From positions 1 through 64,000 of the forward strand of contig CAUEFI010000018.1 in NCBI GenBank assembly GCA_958477305.1: a stretch of DNA of 64,000 nucleotides, given 5' to 3'. Below the pieces are notes generated by a model. It had not been told where the DNA came from. It worked only from the letters and a program-made list of their open reading frames with translations, and ran no database searches. Shown one piece after another: positions 50,816-59,100 of this stretch. Numbering within the stretch: position 1 is the stretch's first letter; every line of letters starts with the position of its first letter. Source of the DNA: HGM12998 sp900756495 (lineage in GTDB: Bacteria; Bacillota; Clostridia; Oscillospirales; Oscillospiraceae). A program made the translations under genes and the position numbers.

Positions 50816-51754
50816 ATGCTTCTGAAGCAGTTGGAGCTTTTAATTGCATTAAACGGCTTTAAAACCTTCAGTGAAGCTGCCCCAAAATTAAAGCGCTCCC
50901 AAGCTTCGATCAGCAGAATGGTCCAGTCTCTGGAAAATACTTTCGGGTTTCAGGTCATTGAGCGGCGTTCGGACGGTATTTCTTTTACAGAAAAGGGAAA
51001 GACTGTCCTCAAATATGCCAATCTCATCCACAATGAAATCAGCGGGATAAAAAATATCAAATATTCCTTTTTGGATGATATTGGCGGAGAATACCTTTTA
51101 GGCGGGTTTTCCCACACCTATAATCTTTTACTTGTAGATATGTTAATCTGTCTACAGCAAGAGTATCCGACCTTGCGAATCAGCCTTGAAGATCGCAATA
51201 ACGCTGATATTATTTCCAATGTAGCCAACCGCACCTATCTACTGGGACTTCTCCAACTCAACAACATTGACAGCGTATATTATCAGAGCGAGCTGCTGCG
51301 CAGCAACTTGCGCAGCAGTCCTGGCTATGAGGAGCCTCTCTGCGTAATCGTCGGCCCCTGCCACAAATTAGCAAACGCAGGCCCTGTAACTTTAGACCAG
51401 CTACTCTCCTGCTCAACGCTTACCTCCCGCTATCAGTTAAGCGAACATTTTGAGCTTTTTTTGCGTCAGCACGGCTATCAAGAGCGTCTTCTTGTGATCC
51501 ACGATGTCTATACGCAAAGGAAGGTTATCGGCGCCTCCGATTGCCATATCGGCATAATCCCTCAACACGGAGTTGACACCAGTAATCAGAACTATCACGA
51601 AAATCTTCTCACCATTCCTGTCCGCGACTTCCCGCTCTCCTGCCGTTTATTCTGGGTAGAGCATATGCAAGGGTACAGCAAACATGCGGAGATGGTCGTC
51701 ACACTCATTAAACGGTCATGGGATAAAATATTGCACAAAGAGGGCCTAATATGA
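50816..51754 (+). CDS. LysR-family regulator (first of two overlapping)
   Basis: A 312-residue LTTR: HTH at residues 1-60 (LELLIALNGFKTFSEAAPKL, then QASISRMVQSLENTFGFQVI) and an effector domain (about 90-300). It overlaps the next LysR gene by four bases, so both are translated from one message. The GC content is lower than in neighbouring housekeeping genes. AGGAGGGG lies eight bases before the ATG. It probably regulates the ferredoxin/flavoprotein/TRAP/YeiH operon on the opposite strand, but the two converge and the target promoter at 57131 is 5 kb away. Confidence 0.9.
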   Translation: MLLKQLELLIALNGFKTFSEAAPKLKRSQASISRMVQSLENTFGFQVIERRSDGISFTEKGKTVLKYANLIHNEISGIKNIKYSFLDDIGGEYLLGGFSHTYNLLLVDMLICLQQEYPTLRISLEDRNNADIISNVANRTYLLGLLQLNNIDSVYYQSELLRSNLRSSPGYEEPLCVIVGPCHKLANAGPVTLDQLLSCSTLTSRYQLSEHFELFLRQHGYQERLLVIHDVYTQRKVIGASDCHIGIIPQHGVDTSNQNYHENLLTIPVRDFPLSCRLFWVEHMQGYSKHAEMVVTLIKRSWDKILHKEGLI

Positions 51755-52683
51755 AACTGCAGCAGCTAGAGATCTTTGTAACTACTATCGAATGCGGTAC
51801 GCTCACCAAAGCTGCAGAGAAGCTGTTTCTCGCCCAGCCCGTCCTGAGTCTTAGTATTAAGGAACTGGAGTCCGAACTTGGAGTATTTCTGTTAAATCGG
51901 AGCAATACCGGCATAGCCCCTACCCCTGTCGGCAAAGAGGTATATCGAAACGCAAAAAATGTGCTTGCACTGGTGGAACGTATTCGGCAAATTCCTCCCG
52001 ATCAAAACCACGCCTCTTTAAAGCACCAATTTGCCGCGTCCTATTTCGGCGGCCATGCCCTTTTATTAGAAACTTTTCTGGCCCTTCAGAGTGAAGGAAA
52101 GAATTGTCAGTCCTACGAGCTTTTCGATCAACACGAGCGAATGGAAACAGAAGCGATCTTCGGAGGTGTTGAGGATGGCACCTTAACGCTTGGCGTTGTC
52201 TATTCCTATAGTTACGCTAAAACTCTCTCTCCTGTCTTCCCTGAGAAGCGCGGCCTCCATCTGGATTATCTCGGCAGAGACCCCTTCTGTATCGTAGTTC
52301 GCAACGGACATCCTCTCCAGCAAAAAAAGGTTCGCCTCAGCGATCTGTCTCATTATCCCAACGCGGTTTACGAAAGCAGCCTTAATGACTATATCCGCGT
52401 CGTATACGGCGAAGAATACTGTTTGAAGGAGACCATCCGCATCGAAAACCACACTGGGCTACGGAACTACTTATCTCAGACTGACGCTGTATCGGCGATT
52501 ACTCAGTCCGAGCTTACTCGCAGCAACCGAATTCACTCTAGCTCTCTGAACGTATTGGATCTCAAAGAGGTTCAGTGGTATCAGGATGTCTATTGTGTCA
52601 GGCGACCGGGGGAACTGACGTTTCCGGCATATCAGTTTCTCCAAAAACTGATCGCTGTAGCACGGCAGTATCTGTCCTCATAA
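51751..52683 (+). CDS. LysR-family regulator (second of two overlapping)
   Basis: A 310-residue LTTR with HTH at residues 1-60 (LQQLEIFVTTIECGTLTKAA, then LSLSIKELESELGVFLLNRS) and a C-terminal effector domain. It is only distantly similar to the first LysR gene, so this is not a recent duplication. The four-base overlap suggests fixed stoichiometry; LTTRs are usually homotetramers, so a pair this tightly coupled may form hetero-oligomers or two-signal control. A terminator follows at 52700. Confidence 0.9.
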   Translation: MKLQQLEIFVTTIECGTLTKAAEKLFLAQPVLSLSIKELESELGVFLLNRSNTGIAPTPVGKEVYRNAKNVLALVERIRQIPPDQNHASLKHQFAASYFGGHALLLETFLALQSEGKNCQSYELFDQHERMETEAIFGGVEDGTLTLGVVYSYSYAKTLSPVFPEKRGLHLDYLGRDPFCIVVRNGHPLQQKKVRLSDLSHYPNAVYESSLNDYIRVVYGEEYCLKETIRIENHTGLRNYLSQTDAVSAITQSELTRSNRIHSSSLNVLDLKEVQWYQDVYCVRRPGELTFPAYQFLQKLIAVARQYLSS

Positions 52684-52699
52684 CCCTAAAATTGTCTGG

Positions 52700-52738
52700 G
52701 GCGGCGCGCAGCCCAAGCTGCGCGCCGCCTCTTCCTTT
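52700..52738. terminator. Bidirectional terminator between LysR and yeiH genes
   Basis: GGCGGCGCGCAGC (52700-52712) pairs perfectly with GCTGCGCGCCGCC (52717-52729), followed on the plus strand by TCTTCCTTTTA. It lies between convergent stops at 52683 and 52750. Confidence 0.85.
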
Positions 52739-52749
52739 TATCTTTATCC

Positions 52750-53886
52750 CTATCCGATTCTCTCTGCAAACAAAAAGATATAACTAAATGATGAGACAGC
52801 AACACTCAGCCATGTTACCCCTCCCAGCAGGATCGGTTTACCCCCCTTCGTAAAAAGATCCTTCAATCGAATCTTAAACCCGACACCCGCCAAAGCTACG
52901 GTAACATAAAATTTATATCCCGTCTGGAAAAACTCCGATGATCCTGGCACCAACTTCAAAACCCCGCAGGTATTCAGCAGGGACATCACGATAAAACAGA
53001 GTATGAACCACGGGAAGACCTTCAAAATCACCTTTGCAAGCGCATTTTCTCCTTTGCCACTCTGCACTTGGCAGGCCTGCGCCTCTCTGTGGATAGTAAC
53101 GGCAGTAAAAATGACAGCCAATGCAATGAGCATAGTGGTCCGAACCAGCTTCACAGTAACCGGCATAGAGTAATCTGTCAGATTGTTAAGCGCCGCATAG
53201 GTCTCTTGTGCAGCCGCTACGCTGGATGTATCGTTAATTGCTGTCCCGGCCAAGTATCCGAACTGACTCTGCGTGAGTTCCAGAATCCCCGCCAGATATG
53301 GATAGGAAACGGCGGCAAGCACATCAAACAGAAAAATCGCCGTCATGGCATAGGCTATCTCCTCCTCTTTCGCTTTAATAATACTGGAAAGCGTTGCAAT
53401 TGCAGTACCGCCGCAGATCGAGGTGCCTCCCCCCACCAGAACACAGGTATTGCCTGATACCCCGATAACCTTTTTTCCGATCAGTGCAGAGATGAGAAAG
53501 GCCAGACAGATATTAAAAACAATAAGAGGAAGCGCCTTTGTTGCCGAAAGTACGTCTGCAAAATTCAGCGTTCCCCCAGTCAAAATGATGCCCAAGCTCA
53601 GAAACTTTTTCCCTGCAAACGCCGTTCCCGACCGAAAGGCAGTATCCACCCTTGGAAAAAGATTGATCATCAACATACCAATGAGAAGTCCGAGCATAGG
53701 CGCTCCGACATAGCGCTGCACTTTGGAAAGCAACGTCGCCACAACCGCAATCACCAGACACAGCGCCACCGCTATGAACATCTTCCTGAGCCGCCGTTTC
53801 TCCTCCTTTCGGCAAAACAGCCATACACTCAAGAAGGCTATCCCCATACATATTCCGACGGTTACCCAGGCATTCCATGTCAGCAC
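52750..53886 (-). CDS. YeiH/UPF0324-family putative exporter
   Basis: A 378-residue membrane protein with about ten to eleven helices. Family motifs are visible: GAPMLGLLIGMLMINLFP, KKFLSLGIILTGGTLNF, VGGGTSICGGTAIATLSSII and GTAINDTSSVAAAQETYA. YeiH proteins are annotated as putative sulfate or sulfonate exporters and appear in sulfur and taurine loci, but their substrate is unproven. The start is GTG 53886: GGAGGT lies six bases before it, and the 31 extra residues of the longest frame are not transporter-like. It is the last gene of the operon starting with the ferredoxin at 57130. Confidence 0.9.
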   Translation of the reverse strand: MLTWNAWVTVGICMGIAFLSVWLFCRKEEKRRLRKMFIAVALCLVIAVVATLLSKVQRYVGAPMLGLLIGMLMINLFPRVDTAFRSGTAFAGKKFLSLGIILTGGTLNFADVLSATKALPLIVFNICLAFLISALIGKKVIGVSGNTCVLVGGGTSICGGTAIATLSSIIKAKEEEIAYAMTAIFLFDVLAAVSYPYLAGILELTQSQFGYLAGTAINDTSSVAAAQETYAALNNLTDYSMPVTVKLVRTTMLIALAVIFTAVTIHREAQACQVQSGKGENALAKVILKVFPWFILCFIVMSLLNTCGVLKLVPGSSEFFQTGYKFYVTVALAGVGFKIRLKDLFTKGGKPILLGGVTWLSVAVSSFSYIFLFAERIG

Positions 53887-53956
53887 AACTACACCTCCAA
53901 AAAAGATGCCGCCGGGCCCTCTTCTTGTCAGAGCCTCGGCGGCATTCGGCATCGAT

Positions 53957-55066
53957 CTATTCTGCCTTTGACAGCTCAACCTCTTTCAGACATGCCTCGT
54001 AAATCCCCTGACCATCCAGTCCCAAGGCGTTTGTCTTCTCTACCCATTCTGCAGCGGTCTTGTCGGCCACCTCCTGCAGCCGCGCATGCTCCTCCTCACT
54101 GAGCTTGTAGACCTGAGCCTCCGGGTAGTCTACAGCTATCTCCTCCCGACAGGCTGCTTCGGCCTCGTCCCAATAGGTACTACAGATTTCTAGCGCCTTT
54201 TCGCCGCTGTAATCATCCAGGATCTTCTGCAGGTCAGCTGGCAGCGACTCGTATACTTCTTTGTTCATAATCATAAAATAGCTGGATACACCGATATTCT
54301 CGTCCATATAATACCGCAGCAGCTCCAGCAGCCGGAAAGACGCCACTGTATCCCAGCTGGTAATAATGGAATCCACAGTTCCGTTATCTACGGCGTTGTA
54401 CAATTCCCCAATTACCACGCCTACAGGCGCCGCTCCCAAGTTTGTCACGAAATCGTTGGGTGGTCCGGAGTTTCCTCGGATATTCTGACCAGCAAAATCA
54501 TCTATGGATCGGTTATCTTTCGTGCTGCTGGCCATGATGTATGGGCCTGAGGTGTGCAGAAGCAGCATGTGGAAGTTCTCATACTCAGGCTTGAGATAAT
54601 CGTATTTCGAATACAGGTTCCAAAACACCTGTGAGCCCTGCTGAGAGCTGTTCAGGCCCAACATGGGCAGCTGTATTACTTCAGAGGCGGGAAACACACC
54701 GGGGAAAAAGGACGCGACGCCCCATCCGATATCTACGCTGCCGTTAAGCACCAGATCTACAGTGTCCTTTGGCCCACCCAGAGTCCCGCCGTGATAAATT
54801 TCAATTTTCAGGCGCCCCTCACTGGCTTCTTCAATCTGTGCGGCCCAGTCTTCCAGAAACAGCCCGGTCGCAGAAGCAGCGGGATCATGCTGGTGGAGAG
54901 AGAGCGTATACACTCCTTCATCCCCAGATGCTTCCGTCCCGGCCGGCGCCGGGGCATGCGAATCGGTACCAGGTGTTGCCTCTCCCGCAGTGGAATCGCC
55001 GGAACAGGCGGTCAGTAATCCGAATGCCAAGATACAAGCAAGCAAAAAAGCAACTCTCTTTTTCAC
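53957..55066 (-). CDS. TRAP transporter substrate-binding lipoprotein (DctP type)
   Basis: A 369-residue DctP-family binding protein. The signal peptide ends with the lipobox LLTAC, followed by an acidic/Ala/Pro spacer to about residue 50. YHGGTLGGPKDTVDLVLNGS and the arginine in NIRGNSGPPNDFV match the carboxylate-binding TRAP fold. The usual DctQ and DctM membrane subunits are not encoded nearby, so it either pairs with a distant permease or acts as a binding protein alone. The neighbours (YeiH exporter and flavoprotein) suggest an organic acid or sulfonate ligand. Confidence 0.92.
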   Translation of the reverse strand: MKKRVAFLLACILAFGLLTACSGDSTAGEATPGTDSHAPAPAGTEASGDEGVYTLSLHQHDPAASATGLFLEDWAAQIEEASEGRLKIEIYHGGTLGGPKDTVDLVLNGSVDIGWGVASFFPGVFPASEVIQLPMLGLNSSQQGSQVFWNLYSKYDYLKPEYENFHMLLLHTSGPYIMASSTKDNRSIDDFAGQNIRGNSGPPNDFVTNLGAAPVGVVIGELYNAVDNGTVDSIITSWDTVASFRLLELLRYYMDENIGVSSYFMIMNKEVYESLPADLQKILDDYSGEKALEICSTYWDEAEAACREEIAVDYPEAQVYKLSEEEHARLQEVADKTAAEWVEKTNALGLDGQGIYEACLKEVELSKAE

Positions 55067-55145
55067 AAAGAAAACCTCCTCAATTCACTCAATTCATACT
55101 ACGACAATCAGGCCTAGAGCCATAGGAAATTACGGGATTCGGCTC

Positions 55146-56882
55146 TCAGTTTCCGCCCTGAAACTGAAATTGATCCTGATAATAGCGCTCAACCGGAAAT
55201 TTATATCGCTCTATCGGCACGTTTTCAGTGCGCAGCTGGGCCTCGTTGTTCTCGTCAGCTCTGATCACAATCCACTTGAGCCAGTCTTCACTGTGATCTG
55301 GATAATCCTCTCGGAAATGCCCCGCTCGGGACTCGGTACGCATCAGGGACGCTCGGATATACATCTCCGCCGTAAAAGCGACACATTCCGTCTCCTTCAG
55401 CTTCATCAGATAATGAGGGTCGCTGGCCCCCATACGTCCAAGCACTTCCTCTTTCAGCGTTTCGATCTTATGCAGCGCGTTTCTCAGGCTCTTATCCGAC
55501 TTAATGATACTGACCTCATATGGAAATACGATCCCCTGTATAGCCCGCAGGACCTCTTTATAAGGGATGCCTGTGCCGCCCAAGGGCTCATATATGCCAG
55601 TCTGAAACTCCGTTACTACAGCTTCATCAAGCTCTTCCAGCTCTACATGATTATCGTGGATGTAATCCACCATAGCCTCTCCAGCAATATGCCCGGTCAC
55701 TGCAGTAGAACTCAAAGAGAAACCGCCGGTATAGACGCCAGGATCGATGCTTCTACAGCGCCCTGCTGCAAAAAGCCCAGGGACACAAGTCGCCCCCTTC
55801 AAATCGGCACAAATCCCGCCGTAAGACATGAGGGGCTGGGGCATCCACTCGGTTTTAGACTTAAAGAAATCAATGCCCAAGTCATTTTTCAGTCGTTCAT
55901 AATTGATCTTCTGCCAGCCAAGTTTGGGAAGATAGACAGGGGCGTCCTCCTCCCTCAACTTATCTGTGGTGAAGTATATGGGACCGCGCCCGGCTCGCAT
56001 CTCTAGTGCCATGGCAATCGTGCTGTAGTGCGGGTCAGTATTGCCGCCTAACGCAGGGCAGTAACGCTGCATAAAGTCCTCGCCTTTGGCGTTGACAAAA
56101 TGGGCGCCCAGCGGCAGCAGCGTGGTCTGCCCCTCCCAGGCAAACAGCTTTGGAACATTCCAAACCCGGCAGAACTCAAAATTTCTTAATTCCGCACCGG
56201 CTTTGTACGCCATTGCAATGCCCTCTCCGTTACTGGAGTGTTTCATGTAGGAGCACTTCCAGCTCCCCAATCCAGTGGCCACAAGGACGGCCTTGGCTTT
56301 AATGCGTATAAAAGAACCATCCCGCACATGAAACCCGACGGCGCCCACTACTTTTCCGTCCTTGTTTTTCACCAGATCCGTCAAATAAACACGGCCAATG
56401 GTCTCGACGCCTTCACTAGCTGTGGCTGCAGCCAGTGCTTTTGCCATGCGCAGGCCGCCGCTCCCCTTCTCTTTTGTCACGTATAGTTTGATATGCTCCA
56501 GTCCCCGCTGCGGGACTCCCTTTCCTTTTAGCTGTCCGTTCTCGTCGGCCAAATATGTACAGCCCCATGCCTGGTACTCCTGGAGCCTCTCATAGGATTG
56601 AGACCAGATGGTCTTCATCAGATCTTGATCGCACAAGCCATCAAAGTAATAGACCCAGTCTTTAATCCAATCATCAATGTCTTCATCAGGGAGTACCGCG
56701 TCATAATCTCCCCCAGCACAGGCCATCAATCCTCCCCAGGAGGCCGGTCCCTTGTCTACCAGCAAAACCCGAATATTTTTATTCTTTTTCTTGATGCTGT
56801 GCGCCGCCCACAGCCCCGCTGAACCCGCTCCTATAATCAGCGCATCAGTCTCATAGCAGATCTCCTGTCTATGATATGCCAT
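55146..56882 (-). CDS. AprA/FrdA-type FAD-dependent oxidoreductase
   Basis: A 578-residue flavoprotein of the fumarate reductase/succinate dehydrogenase/APS-reductase alpha family. DALIIGAGSAGLWAAHSI binds FAD; GPASWGGLMACAGGDYDA and LVATGLGSWKCSYMKHSSNG follow; GEGIAMAYKAGAELRNFEF and VNAKGEDFMQRYCP are reminiscent of AprA; AAGRCRSIDPGVYTGGFSLS is the C-terminal FAD region. The start is ATG 56882 with GAGGG upstream. No signal peptide is visible, so it is cytoplasmic. It follows the two-cluster ferredoxin gene by 26 bases, giving an AprA/AprB-like pair, although AprA itself is longer. Its substrate is unknown: APS, sulfonate, unsaturated acid and other acceptors are possible. Confidence 0.85.
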   Translation of the reverse strand: MAYHRQEICYETDALIIGAGSAGLWAAHSIKKKNKNIRVLLVDKGPASWGGLMACAGGDYDAVLPDEDIDDWIKDWVYYFDGLCDQDLMKTIWSQSYERLQEYQAWGCTYLADENGQLKGKGVPQRGLEHIKLYVTKEKGSGGLRMAKALAAATASEGVETIGRVYLTDLVKNKDGKVVGAVGFHVRDGSFIRIKAKAVLVATGLGSWKCSYMKHSSNGEGIAMAYKAGAELRNFEFCRVWNVPKLFAWEGQTTLLPLGAHFVNAKGEDFMQRYCPALGGNTDPHYSTIAMALEMRAGRGPIYFTTDKLREEDAPVYLPKLGWQKINYERLKNDLGIDFFKSKTEWMPQPLMSYGGICADLKGATCVPGLFAAGRCRSIDPGVYTGGFSLSSTAVTGHIAGEAMVDYIHDNHVELEELDEAVVTEFQTGIYEPLGGTGIPYKEVLRAIQGIVFPYEVSIIKSDKSLRNALHKIETLKEEVLGRMGASDPHYLMKLKETECVAFTAEMYIRASLMRTESRAGHFREDYPDHSEDWLKWIVIRADENNEAQLRTENVPIERYKFPVERYYQDQFQFQGGN

Positions 56883-56908
56883 CCCTTTTTCCCTCCGACA
56901 AAATCTAA

Positions 56909-57130
56909 TCAAAATGTATTGGGCAGTGCCCGCGGCATCAATTCTTTAAATGGATGTACATAAATTGCTCCGTTGCTGCAATGCATTTCACAGAGATAGC
57001 AGGTCATACAGTCCTCAGGGTATGCGATAAATGCCTTTCCCGCTGTACTCAGCCGAATTGTGTCCAGCGGACACATTTCCACACAGACACCACATCCCGT
57101 ACACTTCTCTTCTGATATTCTGGTAATCAT
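56909..57130 (-). CDS. Two-cluster (2x4Fe-4S) ferredoxin subunit
   Basis: A 73-residue protein with CTGCGVCVEMCP (residues about 10-21) and CMTCYLCEMHC (about 41-51), enough cysteines for two 4Fe-4S clusters. Its C-terminal tail (YVHPFKELMPRALPNTF) is short compared with AprB, which has a longer docking tail. It begins the operon that continues with the flavoprotein, TRAP protein and YeiH, so it is the likely electron donor or acceptor to the flavoprotein. GGGGGAG lies six bases before the ATG at 57130. Confidence 0.92.
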   Translation of the reverse strand: MITRISEEKCTGCGVCVEMCPLDTIRLSTAGKAFIAYPEDCMTCYLCEMHCSNGAIYVHPFKELMPRALPNTF

Positions 57131-57237
57131 GGCAACTCCCCCTTACTGTGTTGTCTTTGGCCGCCGCAGGTCATTAAGCGGCTAAAATATGCAGGTATTT
57201 CCACAGCCAATTTACCATATCTCTTCTTTTTTATAAA

Positions 57238-57256
57238 ATATATTTATCAAATATAT
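57238..57256. promoter_or_regulatory. AT-rich palindrome upstream of the ferredoxin operon
   Basis: ATATATTT-ATC-AAATATAT is a perfect 8+3+8 palindrome about 110 bases upstream of the ferredoxin start. Size and composition fit a LysR-type operator, and two LysR genes lie at the far end of the operon. The remainder of the 327-base gap 57131-57457 is AT-rich with no gene, apart from the terminator at 57357-57400. Confidence 0.5.
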
Positions 57257-57356
57257 ACAATTAGCTATATTGTTTTTGTCATTCTGTTTTTCAAATATAC
57301 TATGACAGAGCAGCCAGGCGTCTGGGCCTCATCCCCAGCCCCTTCTGCTGATTATG

Positions 57357-57400
57357 AAAAAAATTGCTGAGGATGGCTGCTCACAGCCATCCTCAGCAAT
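57357..57400 (-). terminator. Terminator of the arsR-trxR-trxA operon
   Basis: ATTGCTGAGGATGGCT (57363-57378) pairs perfectly with 57385-57400 over GCTCAC; on the minus strand six Ts follow. It lies 57 bases past the trxA stop. Confidence 0.93.
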
Positions 57401-57457
57401 TCATTCAAAAAAGAAATTTTTAATTCCTGTCCCGCAGCAAGTTGTTATACCTTCGAA

Positions 57458-57772
57458 CTACAGATTCGCGTCCAACACAGCGGTAAAGCTGTCGGCCGGC
57501 ATAACCCCCACCTTACGGTCGATCTCCTCGCCGTCCTTAAAGAAGATCACAGTGGGAATACTCATGACGCCAAAGCGCCCGGCCAGCTCCGGCTCGTCGT
57601 CCACATTGACCTTACCCACCAGGGCCCTGCCCTCGTAGCGGCCCGCCAGATCCTCCATCACAGGGGCAAGCATCTTGCAGGGGCCGCACCAGGATGCCCA
57701 GAAGTCCACCATGGAAACACCGTTTCCCACCGCCTTGTCAAAGCCGTCTTTTGTCAGATGAATGATTGCCAT
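57458..57772 (-). CDS. trxA: Thioredoxin
   Basis: A 104-residue thioredoxin: VDFWASWCGPCKMLAPVME with the redox pair Cys29/Cys32, the cis-proline loop MSIPTVIFF and glycine-containing GVMPADSF near the C terminus. It reduces disulfides in the cytoplasm. It starts 18 bases after the reductase-like gene and shares its transcript and terminator, so the partner reductase is presumably that flavoprotein. Confidence 0.97.
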   Translation of the reverse strand: MAIIHLTKDGFDKAVGNGVSMVDFWASWCGPCKMLAPVMEDLAGRYEGRALVGKVNVDDEPELAGRFGVMSIPTVIFFKDGEEIDRKVGVMPADSFTAVLDANL

Positions 57773-57790
57773 ATTGCACGCTTCCTTTCT

Positions 57791-58645
57791 TTATTTCGCA
57801 GTCTTATCCAGATATTCCGCCGCCCGGTGCCCGGCCACCAGCCCCTCTCCCACAGCCTTGGACACTTGAAGGGGCAGGCCTGTGCAGTCTCCTGCGGCGA
57901 AAACGCCCGGTACGTTGGTCGCCATATTCCGATCTACCGCAATGTAGTTTCCCTCCAGCGCCAAGCCAGGGAGCAGATCGGCCGGAGCCAGGGAGGGCCG
58001 CAGAATAAATACGCCCGCGCAGGGAATCTCAACTTCCCCGGCCCGGAGTGCGCTGACGCTTCCCGCTCCTAAAATCTCTATCTGAGCGGCCTTGACAACG
58101 GGGATACCGCCATCCAGCCCCTCAGGCTTTCCAGGAGATACATAGGTCACCCGGCATCCCAGGCTGTGGAGAAAGTTGGCCTCCTCTGCGGCGTCTGCGC
58201 TGAGGCCCACCACGGCTACCTCCTTGTTCCGATAGAGCATTCCGTCGCAGGTGGCGCAGTAGCTCACGCCCCGGCCCAGGAGCCCGGCCTCCCCCGGATA
58301 TTTCTTGCCCCGTACCACGCCGGTCGCCAGCACCACCGCTCCGGCCTCCTCCACGTCGCTGTCAATCCCCACGTAGAATTTGCCGCCGGAAGGCATGATA
58401 TTCAGAACACGGCCCTTTTTAAAGACCGTCCCCGCTTCTTCGGCGTGGGCACGGAAGCGGGCGGCCAGCTCCCCGCCTGACAGGCCGGGCAGCCCCAGAT
58501 AGTTGTCAATGCGCTCAGCCCTGTCGAGAGGACCGTCGCGTCCGGCGCCTCCAGCCACGAGAACCGTCTTGTTTCGGCTCCTGGCCTGGAGGGCCGCTGA
58601 AAGCCCTGCCGGACCGCCGCCTACCACAATGATATCCCAGCTCAC
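57791..58645 (-). CDS. Thioredoxin-reductase-like flavoprotein lacking NADPH motifs
   Basis: A 284-residue TrxB-fold protein. The FAD loop VVGGGPAGLSAALQ (7-20), the redox CATC (Cys130, Cys133) and the C-terminal GVFAAGDCTGLP are intact. The NADPH-binding features are lost: the usual GGGxSA loop reads GLSADA (147-152), and where HRRxxxR should be there is YVSPGKP (168-174). These same losses characterise the ferredoxin-dependent FFTR/DTR-type enzymes described in Clostridium. It is coupled to trxA (18 bases) and overlaps arsR by four bases, so it probably reduces that thioredoxin with electrons from ferredoxin. The assignment to FFTR is inference. Confidence 0.85.
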   Translation of the reverse strand: MSWDIIVVGGGPAGLSAALQARSRNKTVLVAGGAGRDGPLDRAERIDNYLGLPGLSGGELAARFRAHAEEAGTVFKKGRVLNIMPSGGKFYVGIDSDVEEAGAVVLATGVVRGKKYPGEAGLLGRGVSYCATCDGMLYRNKEVAVVGLSADAAEEANFLHSLGCRVTYVSPGKPEGLDGGIPVVKAAQIEILGAGSVSALRAGEVEIPCAGVFILRPSLAPADLLPGLALEGNYIAVDRNMATNVPGVFAAGDCTGLPLQVSKAVGEGLVAGHRAAEYLDKTAK

Positions 58646-58941
58646 CGATAGTCCTCCTCCCGGTCTCCGAAAAGGGCCGATACAATGGCTGCCACCTCCC
58701 GGTCGGCAATTTCATAGTATACCTCGTTGCCCAGCCGCTCCGCTTTTACCACCCCCGCTGCCTTCAAACGCATCAGGTGCTGAGAAATGCAGGACTGTGA
58801 CTGGCCGGTGTGCTCCTCCATGCAGCCCACATTGCGGCAGCCGCAGCGGAGAAGTCCGCGGACGATGCGCAGCCGCAGCGGATGCGCCAGCGCTTTCAGC
58901 AGTTCCGCCTTTTCCCCGTAAGGGGCCTCCGCGTCGTTCAT
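58642..58941 (-). CDS. ArsR/SmtB-family regulator
   Basis: A 99-residue winged-helix repressor: LLKALAHPLRLRIVRGLLRC, then HTGQSQSCISQHLMRLKAAG as the recognition region and LGNEVYYEI as the wing. Cysteines at 33, 35, 40 and 50 (RCGCRNVGC and QSC) could sense metal, persulfide or redox state. Its gene overlaps the reductase-like gene by four bases, so it opens an arsR-trxR-trxA operon. A consensus promoter with an AT-rich dyad lies directly upstream, consistent with self-repression. The signal is more likely redox or reactive sulfur than arsenic, given the neighbours; that is inference. Confidence 0.92.
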   Translation of the reverse strand: MNDAEAPYGEKAELLKALAHPLRLRIVRGLLRCGCRNVGCMEEHTGQSQSCISQHLMRLKAAGVVKAERLGNEVYYEIADREVAAIVSALFGDREEDYR

Positions 58942-58974
58942 GGCTCTTCCCCTCCTTTCGCTATTTACAATATT

Positions 58975-59003
58975 ATTATATTCAAATATTCTAAATTTGT
59001 CAA
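58975..59003 (-). promoter_or_regulatory. arsR promoter and likely ArsR operator
   Basis: On the minus strand TTGACA (58998-59003), exactly 17 bases, then TATAAT (58975-58980): perfect consensus. The spacer and flanks hold repeated AATATT/ATATTTGAATAT half-sites as in ArsR/SmtB operators. Confidence 0.85.
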
Positions 59004-59100
59004 GTGTTATTTTTACAGGCAGATTTTTTCTTTGACCCTTGGTGATCTGCGCATAAATTTTCCCTCCCGTGCCACACTATGGGCGTTGGGAGGGATTTTT

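Noticed and set aside
55146..57130. Complete dissimilatory sulfate reduction (aprBA)
   Set aside because: The flavoprotein is shorter than AprA, the ferredoxin lacks the AprB tail, and no sat, qmo or dsr gene is present, so canonical APS reductase is not supported.
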